Source: Syntrophomonadaceae bacterium
GTDB lineage: Bacteria; Bacillota; DSM-12270; Thermacetogeniales; Thermacetogeniaceae
Direction: 5' to 3'
Assembly (NCBI GenBank): GCA_012840385.1
Contig: DULK01000013.1
Coordinates: forward strand, 1-49,305
DNA length: 49,305 bases
The notes below the pieces were generated by a model. That model worked only from the letters and a program-made list of their open reading frames with translations. It did no database searches and was not told the origin of the DNA. A program made the translations under genes and the position numbers. Positions 7,871 to 16,280 of this stretch are shown here, in pieces (the first letter of the stretch is position 1; each line of letters begins with the position of its first letter).

Positions 7871-8103
7871 TGTTCGGTCTATGCCCTCCAAAATGAAGCC
7901 ATAATTGTTAGTGCAGATGTAGGGTGGACCGGTAATTGTAGAGAAAATGGAGAAGATAAAGAGGCAGATCATGAAAACCCCTTCGGCGAACTGCTGAGAA
8001 CTGCTGGGGAGTTTGGCTTTCTCGCCGGCTTTGACGGGAATAAAGAGCAAGGTATGCTTGACGTTGTTTGAGGATAAAACGGGGGCAGGAGAAAGGCGGG
8101 TTT

Positions 8104-9624
8104 ATGGACGGCAGCAATCTCTCATGGTTAACGGAGGAATATATTCGTCAAATGGCGGACGGGCAAAGTTTTGAGCGCGGGATGAATTACTACGCCGGCG
8201 GAAACATTCGCCATCCCATCCGGCAGGGGATGGAACTGAGCGGTGAGTGTTATGGGTCACAGCCGAAGCCGTACAGGGTCAGGGTTGTTTTGAATAATAA
8301 CGGCATCCGGGAGGCATCCTGTACCTGTCCCCGGGGAGGGTTTTGCAAACATATCGTCGCCCTCTTGCTGACCTATGTTCATGAACCGGATTCTTTTAAG
8401 GTTTTAGCGTCACTGGACGCCATGCTTGCCCGGCTCAGCAGGGAAGAACTCATTTCGCTGATCGGCGATATGCTTCAGCGGGAGCCGTCTTTGTCGGCTG
8501 TAGTCGATTTGGCTGTGGCTACGGCCGGTGGGCAGTCTCCGGATATGGCGGCATTGAACCGAGAAGTGAAGAGGGCGTTGAGCCTGGATGACCCCTTTGA
8601 AATAGAGATGGCCCTGCGGAACATCTTGCGAACGGCTGAGCGCCTGGCCCGGAAAGAAGACTGGCCGGGGGCAGGTGCGGCCTACCAAACGGTGCTTGAC
8701 GCTCTGACAGAGATTTATGGCAATGAGTTGTTGAGCATGGACGATGATGGAGCCATCGCCGCCATTGCCGGCGAATGTGTGGAGGGATTGAGCGAGTGCC
8801 TTAATCGAGGTGATTGCGACCGCAACACGCGGCAGGCCTGGTTGATGTCACTGATGGAGGCCGAACTGGCTGATATAGAAATGGGTGGTATCGATTTTGC
8901 CGGTGATGCCCTGGATACCATATTTGAGCATGCCGGCGAGCAGGATTGGGAGCTGCTTCGGGAATGCGTATGTGAACATATCCCGAAAAGCGGCGAATGG
9001 GGGCGGGAGAGGCTGGTAGGAATACTGGTAGCCTGGGAGGAAAAGAACGGCCGCTATGAGCAGGCCAGGCGGTTAATTCAGGAAATGGGAACCGTGGAAC
9101 AGCGAGCTTTTCTTATGGTCAGAGATGGCGAACCTGGAAGAGCGGTAGCCCTGGCGAAGCAGCACATGAGGGATAAACCGGGGATTGTCATGCGTCTGGC
9201 CGGTGCGCTGGCAGACGCCGGAGCCGGGGAACACGCCGTGGCACTGTTAACCGAACTGGCGGGTTCGCAGGATTCCCATCCCGGTTACCTGGAATGGCTG
9301 GCGAACTACCACAGCAGGAATGGAGAATTGGATGAGGCATTAAAATGGCAGCGCCGGCTTTTTGAGCAGTACCCTACGCTTGCGTCATTTAGGAAATTAC
9401 GCCAGGTTTGCGAAAAGCTTGGAATTTGGCCGCAGGTGCGCAACGAGATATTGAAAGTGCTGGAGCGCAAAAAGCAGGCAGGCATTCTGATTGAGATAGC
9501 CCTGGACGAGGGGGATGTGGCGCGGGCGCTGGAACTGTTGCCCGGGATTCCTCCGGGGGGCTGGCACGACTATCGAGGTAAAGTAGCCAGGGCCGCCAAA
9601 AAAAGCATCCCCGGGAGGCCATAA
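8104..9624 (+). CDS. SWIM zinc-finger protein, main frame (frameshifted near the C-terminus)
   Basis: 506 residues in this frame. An N-terminal SWIM zinc finger is visible at about residues 65-80 (CTCPRGGFCKH, the CxCxnCxH pattern), a fold that binds DNA or protein partners. The rest is helical and TPR-like, with repeated aromatic/Ala patterns (AYQTVLDAL, GEHAVALLTELA, DEALKWQRRLFEQYP). Start at ATG 8104 follows GGAGAAAGG. The frame ends in IPGRP-stop just after a run of seven A (9598-9604); one base back, the protein continues to 9830. Bacterial SWIM proteins of this build have no settled role. An ends-only copy lies at 2003. Confidence 0.78.
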   Translation: MDGSNLSWLTEEYIRQMADGQSFERGMNYYAGGNIRHPIRQGMELSGECYGSQPKPYRVRVVLNNNGIREASCTCPRGGFCKHIVALLLTYVHEPDSFKVLASLDAMLARLSREELISLIGDMLQREPSLSAVVDLAVATAGGQSPDMAALNREVKRALSLDDPFEIEMALRNILRTAERLARKEDWPGAGAAYQTVLDALTEIYGNELLSMDDDGAIAAIAGECVEGLSECLNRGDCDRNTRQAWLMSLMEAELADIEMGGIDFAGDALDTIFEHAGEQDWELLRECVCEHIPKSGEWGRERLVGILVAWEEKNGRYEQARRLIQEMGTVEQRAFLMVRDGEPGRAVALAKQHMRDKPGIVMRLAGALADAGAGEHAVALLTELAGSQDSHPGYLEWLANYHSRNGELDEALKWQRRLFEQYPTLASFRKLRQVCEKLGIWPQVRNEILKVLERKKQAGILIEIALDEGDVARALELLPGIPPGGWHDYRGKVARAAKKSIPGRP

Positions 9625-9830
9625 AGCTGTACCTGGAAATGGCGGAAGCGGCTATTGCACTTCGCCAGCGCAAGCACTACAGCTATGCTGCGGGGCTGCT
9701 GAGCCGCGTCAAGAACCTCTATAATCGCCTGGGTGAACAGGCTGACTGGAAAAACTACATCACCGCCCTGAAGGATAAATATGCCCGTTTCCCCGCTCTG
9801 CATGAGGAATTAAGAAAAGCCGGCTTATAA
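9605..9830 (+). pseudogene. C-terminal continuation of the SWIM protein in the -1 frame
   Basis: Reading AAG CAT CCC CGG GAG GCC from the A-run gives KHPREAIKLYLEMAEAAIAL and continues to the TAA at 9828-9830. This is the TPR-like tail expected for the family, and the fragment at 2030 shares it. Either a one-base deletion in the A-run or slippage during expression joins it to the upstream frame. Confidence 0.75.
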
Positions 9831-9860
9831 GAGGGGACAGGGATGCGTTTCTCTTTGTCC

Positions 9861-9980
9861 CCTTTCCCACCCTCACCGTGATTTTGCTGCCGGCACACGG
9901 TTATACGCACTACCCGCTACCCGTTGTCCTCGCTAGCAATACCCCTTGCACCTTCACCGGTATTGCAATTGGTGTCCACG
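9861..9980 (+). repeat. Dispersed 120-base repeat, copy A
   Basis: Matches 23260-23380 in the same orientation at roughly 88-90% by eye (shared core includes gccggcacacggttatacgc). Copy A runs into the truncated vapC at 9917-10009. No open frame is conserved well enough to call a gene. Confidence 0.7.
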
Positions 9981-10009
9981 AACTGCAGCCTGCTGTTTTT
10001 ACCGGGCAT
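9917..10009 (-). pseudogene. Truncated VapC toxin fragment
   Basis: ATG at 10009 overlaps the antitoxin stop by 11 bases, as in normal vapBC pairs. The first codons read MPGKNSRLQFVDTN, the PIN start with its first catalytic Asp, then the frame enters the dispersed repeat and stops after 30 residues. Nearly all of the toxin is missing. Confidence 0.72.
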
Positions 10010-10247
10010 GGAGTTCCTCCCTGCCCCCGGTTATGCATCCCCTTGTGGCCATGTTAAACCCCTCCAGCATGGCGAGATGGCGCTCCCGAGCCCGACGGTA
10101 CTCATCTTCTTTGGCTGTAAGATCCGTGAGCAACTGGGTTAGCAGGCCGGAAAGAGAGGTTCCCCGCTCGATGGCGAGGTGCTTTGCACGGCGCAGCACC
10201 TCCTTGGGAATAGAAAGAGTGACGTTTTGGTAATCGATCCGCCTCAC
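9999..10247 (-). CDS. Orphan ribbon-helix-helix antitoxin (VapB-like)
   Basis: About 83 residues. The N-terminus YQNVTLSIPKEVLRRAKHLA with IERGTSLSGLLTQLL is a ribbon-helix-helix, and the C-terminus ends GGREELHAR as in VapB proteins that precede PIN toxins. The start is uncertain: GGAGGTGAGG lies exactly where a ribosome site should be, but the codon after it is ATC; GTG 10247 overlaps that site. The start codon may have been lost. The toxin downstream is truncated, so this is either dead or a free antitoxin. Confidence 0.6.
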   Translation of the reverse strand: MRRIDYQNVTLSIPKEVLRRAKHLAIERGTSLSGLLTQLLTDLTAKEDEYRRARERHLAMLEGFNMATRGCITGGREELHAR

Positions 10248-10592
10248 CTCCACATAAAAAAGTGTATCACTTAAATACGTGAATATTAAGCCGGTTTCCT
10301 TGCCGGTTTCTTTTTCCCCTGGTAGAATGATACCAGGCAGAGGTGCCGGTTCTCGCCGGCTTTGACGGGGGGAAAGCAAGGTACTGCTTCACCAGGTGCT
10401 TGAAGATAGAACGACTAGGTCGCTGGCCGTTGACATGGATGGCGTTCATACCCTTGAGCAATTTGTTCTTGGGAACCTTCATTTCTTGTCAAAAACAGAA
10501 TCGATTAACTGTCGGGGGAAAAGCGCAGGAAAGTCGGTTCTTTAATTGTCTTGTTCTATTCTGTTGCGATTTCCACCGCCGGTAAGCCGCTG
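10248..10592. other. Intergenic with repeat fragments
   Basis: Holds a segment (10349-10385, ctcgccggctttgacggg) shared with 8022-8040, a short gcttgaagatagaac match to 907-921, and 10565-10584 shared with 3020-3040. A 71-codon minus-strand frame starting at 10482 looks partly coding but I do not recognise it. Confidence 0.4.
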
Positions 10593-10620
10593 TTGACAGT
10601 TCGCCAGGGCATGTTATAAT
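10593..10620 (+). promoter_or_regulatory. Sigma-A promoter of vapBC module 3
   Basis: TTGACA (10593-10598), 16-base spacer, TATAAT (10615-10620). A near-consensus promoter directly in front of the operator and the antitoxin gene. Confidence 0.82.
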
Positions 10621-10624
10621 TCAG

Positions 10625-10640
10625 GTAAGATATGTCTTAC
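10625..10640. promoter_or_regulatory. Inverted-repeat operator of vapBC module 3
   Basis: GTAAGA-TATG-TCTTAC, perfect 6-base arms, five bases downstream of the -10 box and so over the transcription start. A nearly identical site sits in the same place at 22836-22850. Fits autorepression by VapB. Confidence 0.72.
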
Positions 10641-10657
10641 TATAGGGGTGAAACCGG

Positions 10658-10921
10658 ATGGTGACGACCGTAACTGTATCCAGCAAGGGGCAGATAGTTT
10701 TGCCTGCATTTATCAGGGAAAAGGTGCCTGTTAAACAGGGGGATGTGCTGCTGGTAAACCTGGTGGGGGATAAGATCGTCATCGAGCCTTTAATCAAGCC
10801 TGAGCGGAAAGACTGGGAAAGAATCCTCAAGGAAACAGCAGGTACATGGAAGGATATTTCTCCGGATTATGTGGATGAACTGAGGGCGATGTCTGCAACC
10901 AGATTGGATGAGAATCAATGA
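10658..10921 (+). CDS. vapB: AbrB/MazE-type antitoxin (VapB), module 3
   Basis: 87 residues. AbrB fold at 4-47: VTVSSKGQIVLPAFIREKV, then KQGDVLLVNLVGDKIVIEPL. The C-terminal tail (DWERILKETAGTWKDI...YVDELRA) is the likely VapC-binding arm. Its stop overlaps the toxin start by four bases (ATGA). The strong promoter and palindromic operator in front make autoregulation likely. Confidence 0.88.
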   Translation: MVTTVTVSSKGQIVLPAFIREKVPVKQGDVLLVNLVGDKIVIEPLIKPERKDWERILKETAGTWKDISPDYVDELRAMSATRLDENQ

Positions 10922-11307
10922 AGACCTTGATTGATACAAATATCTGTATCGATCATTTGCGGGGCTACCGGCCGGCTACTGAATACTTATTGAAATTACA
11001 AAATATGGAGAGATGGATCAGTGCCATAACGGTTATGGAGCTTTATGCCGCTCCCCGTATCAGTGCTGAACAGGAGGAGCGGATGGCAGGCTTTATCGCC
11101 GCTTTCAACGGTATTATCGATATTGACCAAAACATAGCCAGAACTGCGGGAGAACTCATTGCTAAATACAGGAAGGATTATGGCCTGAATCCTGTTGATG
11201 CTCTCATTGCCGCAACGGCTCTTTTTTTGGATGCCGTCCTCATCACACGCAACAAAAAACATTTTGATTTCATCCGGGGCATAATCGTTCAGTGCCCCTA
11301 TCAGTGA
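10918..11307 (+). CDS. vapC: PIN-domain toxin (VapC), module 3
   Basis: 129 residues; PIN motif residues in TLIDTNICIDHLRG (D near residue 5), ITVMELYAAPR (E), NPVDALIAATAL (D) and LITRNKKHFDFI at the end. Ends with IIVQCPYQ; a stray copy of that last stretch lies at 13345-13371. Co-transcribed with its antitoxin. All catalytic positions appear intact. Confidence 0.88.
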   Translation: MKTLIDTNICIDHLRGYRPATEYLLKLQNMERWISAITVMELYAAPRISAEQEERMAGFIAAFNGIIDIDQNIARTAGELIAKYRKDYGLNPVDALIAATALFLDAVLITRNKKHFDFIRGIIVQCPYQ

Positions 11308-11529
11308 GAGCCTGCACCTGGCCTTGTAAAGAAGGGCTGGAAAAGCGAATTGCTTGGTTGGACACAGAAAAAGGAAAAACCTGCCAGTTCCCACGTCCCG
11401 AGCAGGACCTTACGGAGGAAGCTGTCAAGGACCAGAGACATGATCCTCCTGAAGCCGTTTTTCTTGCCGGGTTACTTTCAGGCTGGTAGAATGGCCGGAA
11501 AACATTCAAATTTGAATTGAGGTGCAAGC

Positions 11530-12888
11530 ATGAAAATCTTTGAAGTAGAGAGGAACGACTTTTGCCCCTGCGGCAGCGGGCGCAAGTTTAAAAAATGCTG
11601 CCAGGAGAGGGTGGAGGATGCTGTTCGCCGCATCGGCCGGGTGATCGGCCTGGGAGACTGCACGGCCGAGGGGCGGGAGATTGTTGAAACCCTCGGATTT
11701 ATGTACGGGATGCGGGTTGAGGAAGAGGGCCGCATGCCCGACCCGGAGTTCCTTGGAAGGCTGTTGCAGGACGCCTGGGATGAGGAAGAGCGGCTGCGCG
11801 ACCGCGGGGATGAGGTCGGTATAAAAGGCCTTTTGAAACGGTTTCAGGAGCTTCTGGGCGAGAAGCCGTATTTGAGGCATCTCAGGGTTCCGGTCTGGCA
11901 GTTCGATTTTGATGAGGACTTTGACATTATGGAATACCTCAACAGAACGTTGGGATATCGGCTTGCCAGAAGGTCGGTGGAGTTGATCCGCCTGTCGCTT
12001 CTTTACGATGACTGCAGCGAAGACGAGCTCAAACTGTTGCTCACGGGGCTGAGCTGGCTGGTGACGGACGAGCAGCGAGAACTGTTCTGGTGGTCTGTTC
12101 TTTCCAGGACGCGGGATGATCTGATGGCGGCGGCCGGGGAGATGAGTGAAATCTCTGGAAAGTACCGGGACAAGGATCAGGCCGGCTTTTACGCCGGGGT
12201 AGCAGCCCTTTTTGATAAATATCCGGTATACAAGAAAATGCTGTCGGAAAGCCTGACGGAAGAGATTGAGCCTGCAGTAACCGCCGTTATGCAGGGAAAA
12301 ATAAAGCTGGATGTTCCCCTCTACTCCGTACTGGGTGGGATTTACGCAACAATCTCCGGCCTTGTAGAAAGTTTAGAAGATCTGCTTTCACGCCGCAGGG
12401 TACCCCCTGTGCTGCTGCCGCTTCTCGAGGAGGCGCTCCTGGACGCCGGTGGGTACGAATTTTTCCTTCCGGAGGTCGTCAATTCTCTCAGTGAGAGGAT
12501 GGACGAGGTCCAGGACGGCGACTTGAAAGAATCTCTTGGCAAACTGATGCTTTACCTTTCTTTTATGTATGACGACAACAGGTATGCGCTGCTCGAATAC
12601 CTTTATCTGAGGCATGCCTGCATATTCCTGGTCGGGCTGCCTCTGGTTCTGCAGGAGGCAGGGGTGGAGTTTAAAGACGTCAAAGATCTGTGCGACGAGA
12701 ACCTGGTTGAAAAGTACGCCGCTTACCTGGAGTCCCGGAATCTGGTGGAAGAAGCCGGATATGTGCGGGATGTCTACCGGTCCTTTGGTGCACAGGCGAG
12801 GGAAAAGGCGGCAGACGGTCAGAAAGATCTGGTTAGCATCGCCCGGTCGCTAGTGGAAGAAGAGACACGGACAAGTCACAGTATATAA
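11530..12888 (+). CDS. SEC-C zinc-motif protein of unknown role
   Basis: 452 residues. Only the N-terminus is recognisable: FCPCGSGRKFKKCCQ (residues 11-26), the SecA-C-terminal-like zinc motif CxCx8CC found in SecA and many hypothetical proteins. The remaining 420 residues are acidic, helical and without a domain I know. No signal peptide, no membrane segments. GAGGTG precedes ATG 11530. It is monocistronic: 220 bases separate it from vapC upstream and the next sequence is an epimerase remnant. Confidence 0.7.
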   Translation: MKIFEVERNDFCPCGSGRKFKKCCQERVEDAVRRIGRVIGLGDCTAEGREIVETLGFMYGMRVEEEGRMPDPEFLGRLLQDAWDEEERLRDRGDEVGIKGLLKRFQELLGEKPYLRHLRVPVWQFDFDEDFDIMEYLNRTLGYRLARRSVELIRLSLLYDDCSEDELKLLLTGLSWLVTDEQRELFWWSVLSRTRDDLMAAAGEMSEISGKYRDKDQAGFYAGVAALFDKYPVYKKMLSESLTEEIEPAVTAVMQGKIKLDVPLYSVLGGIYATISGLVESLEDLLSRRRVPPVLLPLLEEALLDAGGYEFFLPEVVNSLSERMDEVQDGDLKESLGKLMLYLSFMYDDNRYALLEYLYLRHACIFLVGLPLVLQEAGVEFKDVKDLCDENLVEKYAAYLESRNLVEEAGYVRDVYRSFGAQAREKAADGQKDLVSIARSLVEEETRTSHSI

Positions 12889-12909
12889 AGCAACTTTCCC
12901 GTTGAAGAA

Positions 12910-12955
12910 AAGCAAGATATTGCTTAACGTTGTTTGAGGATAAAACGGAGGCGGC
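12910..12955 (+). repeat. Leader fragment shared with the SWIM gene
   Basis: AACGTTGTTTGAGGATAAAACGG and neighbours match 8047-8082, just upstream of the SWIM gene. No SWIM coding sequence follows here. Confidence 0.5.
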
Positions 12956-13020
12956 CCACGGGAGAGCATCGTCGGCGTTGCTGGCGAAAGGCGAATTCTG
13001 GAAGGAAGGAGACAGTTCCA

Positions 13021-13334
13021 GTGAAGATACTTAGATACTTTTAACAGGGGGAGCCGGGTTTATCAGCTCCAATATTGTTGACGCCCTTGTTGACGAGGGG
13101 CACCACGTTGTGGTGGTGGACAACCTGAGCAGCGGGAAAAGGGAGAACCTGAACCCGGCTGCCAGGTTTTACGAGCTTGATATCTGCGATCCCATGCTGG
13201 AGGAGGTTTTCCGGCAGGAGAAGATCTACCTTGAAGCCGATAAAGCCGCACGGGAGCTGAACTGGGACTCGCAGGTGGATCTCCGGGAAGGCCTGCGCCG
13301 CACTGTGGAATACCTGGCCAATGATAAGAGATGA
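13021..13334 (+). pseudogene. Epimerase (galE-like) remnant with internal deletion
   Basis: Matches the ends of the intact epimerase at 20726-21691. Bases 13021-13212 correspond to codons 1-65, and 13213-13334 to the last 40 codons; about 650 bases between are gone. The first codons carry an extra stretch that brings a stop (GTG AAG ATA CTT AGA TAC TTT TAA), so the Rossmann GGxGFIG start is out of frame. The catalytic YxxxK region is within the deleted part. Clearly non-functional. Confidence 0.85.
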
Positions 13335-13344
13335 AGAGTTAGGT

Positions 13345-13371
13345 ATGATCGTTCAGTGCCCGTACCAGTGA
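13345..13371 (+). pseudogene. 3' tip of a vapC gene
   Basis: Encodes MIVQCPYQ-stop, matching the last codons of vapC module 3 (11284-11307) with a few changes. Only this tail is left, directly after the epimerase remnant. Confidence 0.6.
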
Positions 13372-13434
13372 GTCAGGTGAGTCGTGCCGGTTTAAGATCA
13401 TACCGCTGTTGCCCGGAGAGTAGCCGGGCAACGT

Positions 13435-15867
13435 TCAGGTCCCCCTCCGCACTTTCAGGTTCTCACCCAGCGAGTTGAAGCGGGAAATCCACGCACGGGC
13501 GTCCTCTTCCCCCTTTTCGGCCTGCCTCCGGAATTCCGGGTAAACCTCTTGCAGCAGCCTGTAATAGCTGTTTTGCACCTTCCACAGGTCCACCTCGAAA
13601 GGGACGGCGCAGGCAAGGCCGGTTGCCTTCTCTAAATTTTCGAGCAGGGAAAGGTCTTCCGGCCGGGTGCGCAGCCGCTCCGCCATTCTTTCAACGGTCT
13701 GCCGGAGGGCGTACCCGAGGTCTTCTTTGACGAACGGGATATCGAGGTTTCTGGCTTCGTTGAGGAGGGCGGTGATCTGCTCGAGGTCGAACTCCTTTTC
13801 TGAAAGGGCGCGGCGCAGGCCTGTGTTAAGGACGAACTCGGCGGCACAGTTGAGGGCGCGCGGCCGGGGAATGTCCAGTTCTTTGAGGAAGCGCATCAGG
13901 GAGACATGGTTGTCGTAAATCCGCCTGTAATCCGCCTCCACCTCTGCCAGCGTGGAGTCGAGGATCGTGTCGAGGATCCTGCGCTGCCGGTCCCGGAAGA
14001 GCTGCCTGAGGGAGTAGATCCTTCCGCTGAGATACCGGTCCAGCAGCCGGATTACCCCGGGGAGGTCCCCTCTCTCAAAACTTTCGGAAATTTCCCGCAC
14101 CATCTCCTTGTAGTCCTCCTTCCCCCGGTAAACCCGAACCCCGCCGCTCACATTGATGGTGCCGAAATAAACCACTCCGTAGTCCAGCACCATCGATTCC
14201 CGGGTGATCTCCGAGGTAATCCGCGCCCGCCCGCACATGAGCTTGGCCTTGCCTGTTTCCAGCCTCCGGTGGTCCTGCCGGTCGACGGTGTAGCAGTAGA
14301 TGCGAGACTGCTCATCGTATGATTCAAAGAGGGAACTGATGGCGTAATGGGCTCCGACCTTTGGAAGATTCACCATGGCGGGCTTCACAAACTTTTCGTA
14401 GATATGGGCGCCGTTGCGGTGCTCGGGGATATTGCTCCGGGCCTGTTCCAGGATCTCGAGGAAGCGGGGCTCGAGGGAACAGCCGAACACCTCCTGGCCC
14501 AGCTGGATGACGCGGGCGGCGTAGCGGAGCACCTGGATATTCTCGATCCCCGAGATGTCGTCGAAGAACCAGCCGCAGCTTGTAAACATCAGCATGGCGT
14601 GGCGCTGCATTTCCATAAGCTTGAGGGCCGTGACCTGCTCTACCGGGTCGAGCGCCCTCGCTGCGTGCTTCTCCAAAAACTTCCGGAGGTTTTCCGCCGA
14701 GCGGTCGAGCACGACGGATATATAGTCGTCCCGTGCCGCCCAGGGGTCCTTTAGATAGCGGCGCCCCTCCTCCTCGTACCGGGAGGCGATGGTGTTGCGG
14801 AGCCAGTTTAAGGCGTTGCGCAGGGGGGCGCGCCAGGCCTGGCTCCACCCCGGGTGCATACCGGAATTGCAGCCGCAGTTGTTCCGCCACCGCTCGACGC
14901 CGTGGGCGCAGCTCCAGGAGGTGTTTTCAGCAATCTCGACTTCATGGCTGGGCGGATGCATTTCCAGGTACTCGGAGTAGTTGGTGATCCGCGCCAGCTT
15001 GTTGGACTCGATGTAGTCCAGGGCATAGGCGAGCGCCATGTCCCCGTACCGGTGGTGGTGGCCGTAGGTTTCTCCGTCGGTGGCGATGTGGACGAGTTGC
15101 GCCCAGGTGCGCGACTCCACGAAGCCGCCTAGCAGCCGGTGGGCGAAGTACTCTCCGTTGTTGAGGAGATCCTCGAAGGCCACGGCGCGGGCGATGGGGG
15201 CATCGTAGAAAAAGATGTTGATGATGCGGTCCTGGTTTTTCAGGCGGAGCCGGTAGGGCATGGAGGGGTCGATTCCCCCCGGGCCGACCTCCTGCCAGCC
15301 GCTGCTGCCGATCTTCCGCACCCGCCGGGCCTGGTGCGGGGCGAGGATGGTGAAGCGGATCCCCTGCTCTGCCATGATCTCGAGGGTTTCCAGGTCCACG
15401 GCGGTTTCCGGCAGCCACATGCCCTCCGGCTTCCGGCCGAAGCGGTGCTCAAAGTCCCTGATCCCCCAGATTACCTGGGTGTACTTGTCGCGCCGGTTTG
15501 CCAGCGGCATGATCATGTGGTTGTAGGCCTGGGCGAGGGCGGAGCCGTGCCCGGAAAAGTTCTGCATGCTCTCCCGGTCGGAGTCGATGACCGCCCGGTA
15601 GACCTCCGGCGCCTGTGCCTCCATCCAGTGGAGCAGGGTGGGGCCGAAATTGAAGCTGATCCTGGCATAGTTGTTGACGATTTTCCTGATCTGGCCCCTC
15701 TCGTTCAGGATGCGGGAGGCGGCATTCGGAGCGTAGCACTCGGAGGTGATCCGTTCGTTCCAGTCGTGGTAAGGATAGGCCTGATCCTGAAGCTCGACGG
15801 CCTCAAGCCAGGGATTTTCGCGAGGCGGCTGGTAAAAGTGGCCGTGAATGCAGATATAGCGGGTCAT
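13435..15867 (-). CDS. Glycoside hydrolase family 57-like protein with DUF3536
   Basis: 810 residues. The N-terminus MTRYICIHGHFYQPPRENPWL is the HGxxQP start of GH57, followed by LPETAVDLETLEIMAEQGI (about residue 155) and the ATDGETYGHHHRYGDMAL block (about 265). The C-terminal half fits DUF3536. GH57 enzymes act on alpha-glucans (amylase, branching or transferase); which reaction this one performs cannot be told. Start at 15867 is chosen because AGGAGGAAGGAG lies just upstream; the frame extends 19 codons further but without such a site. Alone on the minus strand with no glycogen genes beside it. Cytoplasmic (no signal peptide). Confidence 0.85.
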   Translation of the reverse strand: MTRYICIHGHFYQPPRENPWLEAVELQDQAYPYHDWNERITSECYAPNAASRILNERGQIRKIVNNYARISFNFGPTLLHWMEAQAPEVYRAVIDSDRESMQNFSGHGSALAQAYNHMIMPLANRRDKYTQVIWGIRDFEHRFGRKPEGMWLPETAVDLETLEIMAEQGIRFTILAPHQARRVRKIGSSGWQEVGPGGIDPSMPYRLRLKNQDRIINIFFYDAPIARAVAFEDLLNNGEYFAHRLLGGFVESRTWAQLVHIATDGETYGHHHRYGDMALAYALDYIESNKLARITNYSEYLEMHPPSHEVEIAENTSWSCAHGVERWRNNCGCNSGMHPGWSQAWRAPLRNALNWLRNTIASRYEEEGRRYLKDPWAARDDYISVVLDRSAENLRKFLEKHAARALDPVEQVTALKLMEMQRHAMLMFTSCGWFFDDISGIENIQVLRYAARVIQLGQEVFGCSLEPRFLEILEQARSNIPEHRNGAHIYEKFVKPAMVNLPKVGAHYAISSLFESYDEQSRIYCYTVDRQDHRRLETGKAKLMCGRARITSEITRESMVLDYGVVYFGTINVSGGVRVYRGKEDYKEMVREISESFERGDLPGVIRLLDRYLSGRIYSLRQLFRDRQRRILDTILDSTLAEVEADYRRIYDNHVSLMRFLKELDIPRPRALNCAAEFVLNTGLRRALSEKEFDLEQITALLNEARNLDIPFVKEDLGYALRQTVERMAERLRTRPEDLSLLENLEKATGLACAVPFEVDLWKVQNSYYRLLQEVYPEFRRQAEKGEEDARAWISRFNSLGENLKVRRGT

Positions 15868-16080
15868 TTGCCGTAACTCCTTCCTCCTGCCGGCGTATTC
15901 GCCCCGGGATTTATTATCTACCATTTCGCCGCATTATATGAAGCAAAAAGGGGCCGCCATCCCCCTACGTCCTGGCGCTATCCACCGTCCACTATGAAGT
16001 AAAAGGGGTGGCGCCGCACCGGATGCGGCAGCAACCCCGCTTGAAGCTGTAAAAATCACTTCTCGGCCTTCCATAGCTTG

Positions 16081-16176
16081 CCCGGCACTCACTCCGCCTT
16101 CGTAAGTCGAAGAAGAACAATAACGGAATTATTGGATAAGGACCGGTTATGCAACAGGGTTTCGGTGAGTGCCGGG
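16081..16176. repeat. Perfect 12-base inverted repeat enclosing 72 bases
   Basis: CCCGGCACTCAC at 16081-16092 and GTGAGTGCCGGG at 16165-16176. No frame inside. Could be a miniature element's ends or a long hairpin. The surrounding gap 15868-16217 has no gene I can support. Confidence 0.6.
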
Positions 16177-16217
16177 TCGCGGCGCCGGCAAGGAAAAACG
16201 CTCTTTTCGATTCTTAT

Positions 16218-16280
16218 AGACAAGAGAACCGTCCCCTTGTCTGGAGAACCGTCCCCTTGTCTTTCTTGTCTTGCTTGTCT
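16218..16280. repeat. REP-like repeats directly after iorB
   Basis: AGACAAG-AGAACCGTCCC-CTTGTCT forms a 7-base stem; a second partial unit follows. The block touches the iorB stop codon on the minus strand. Confidence 0.8.

Noticed and set aside
10267-10482. 71-codon minus-strand ORF
   Set aside because: The start region looks plausible but the end runs into dispersed repeat sequence; no recognised family and no strong ribosome site.
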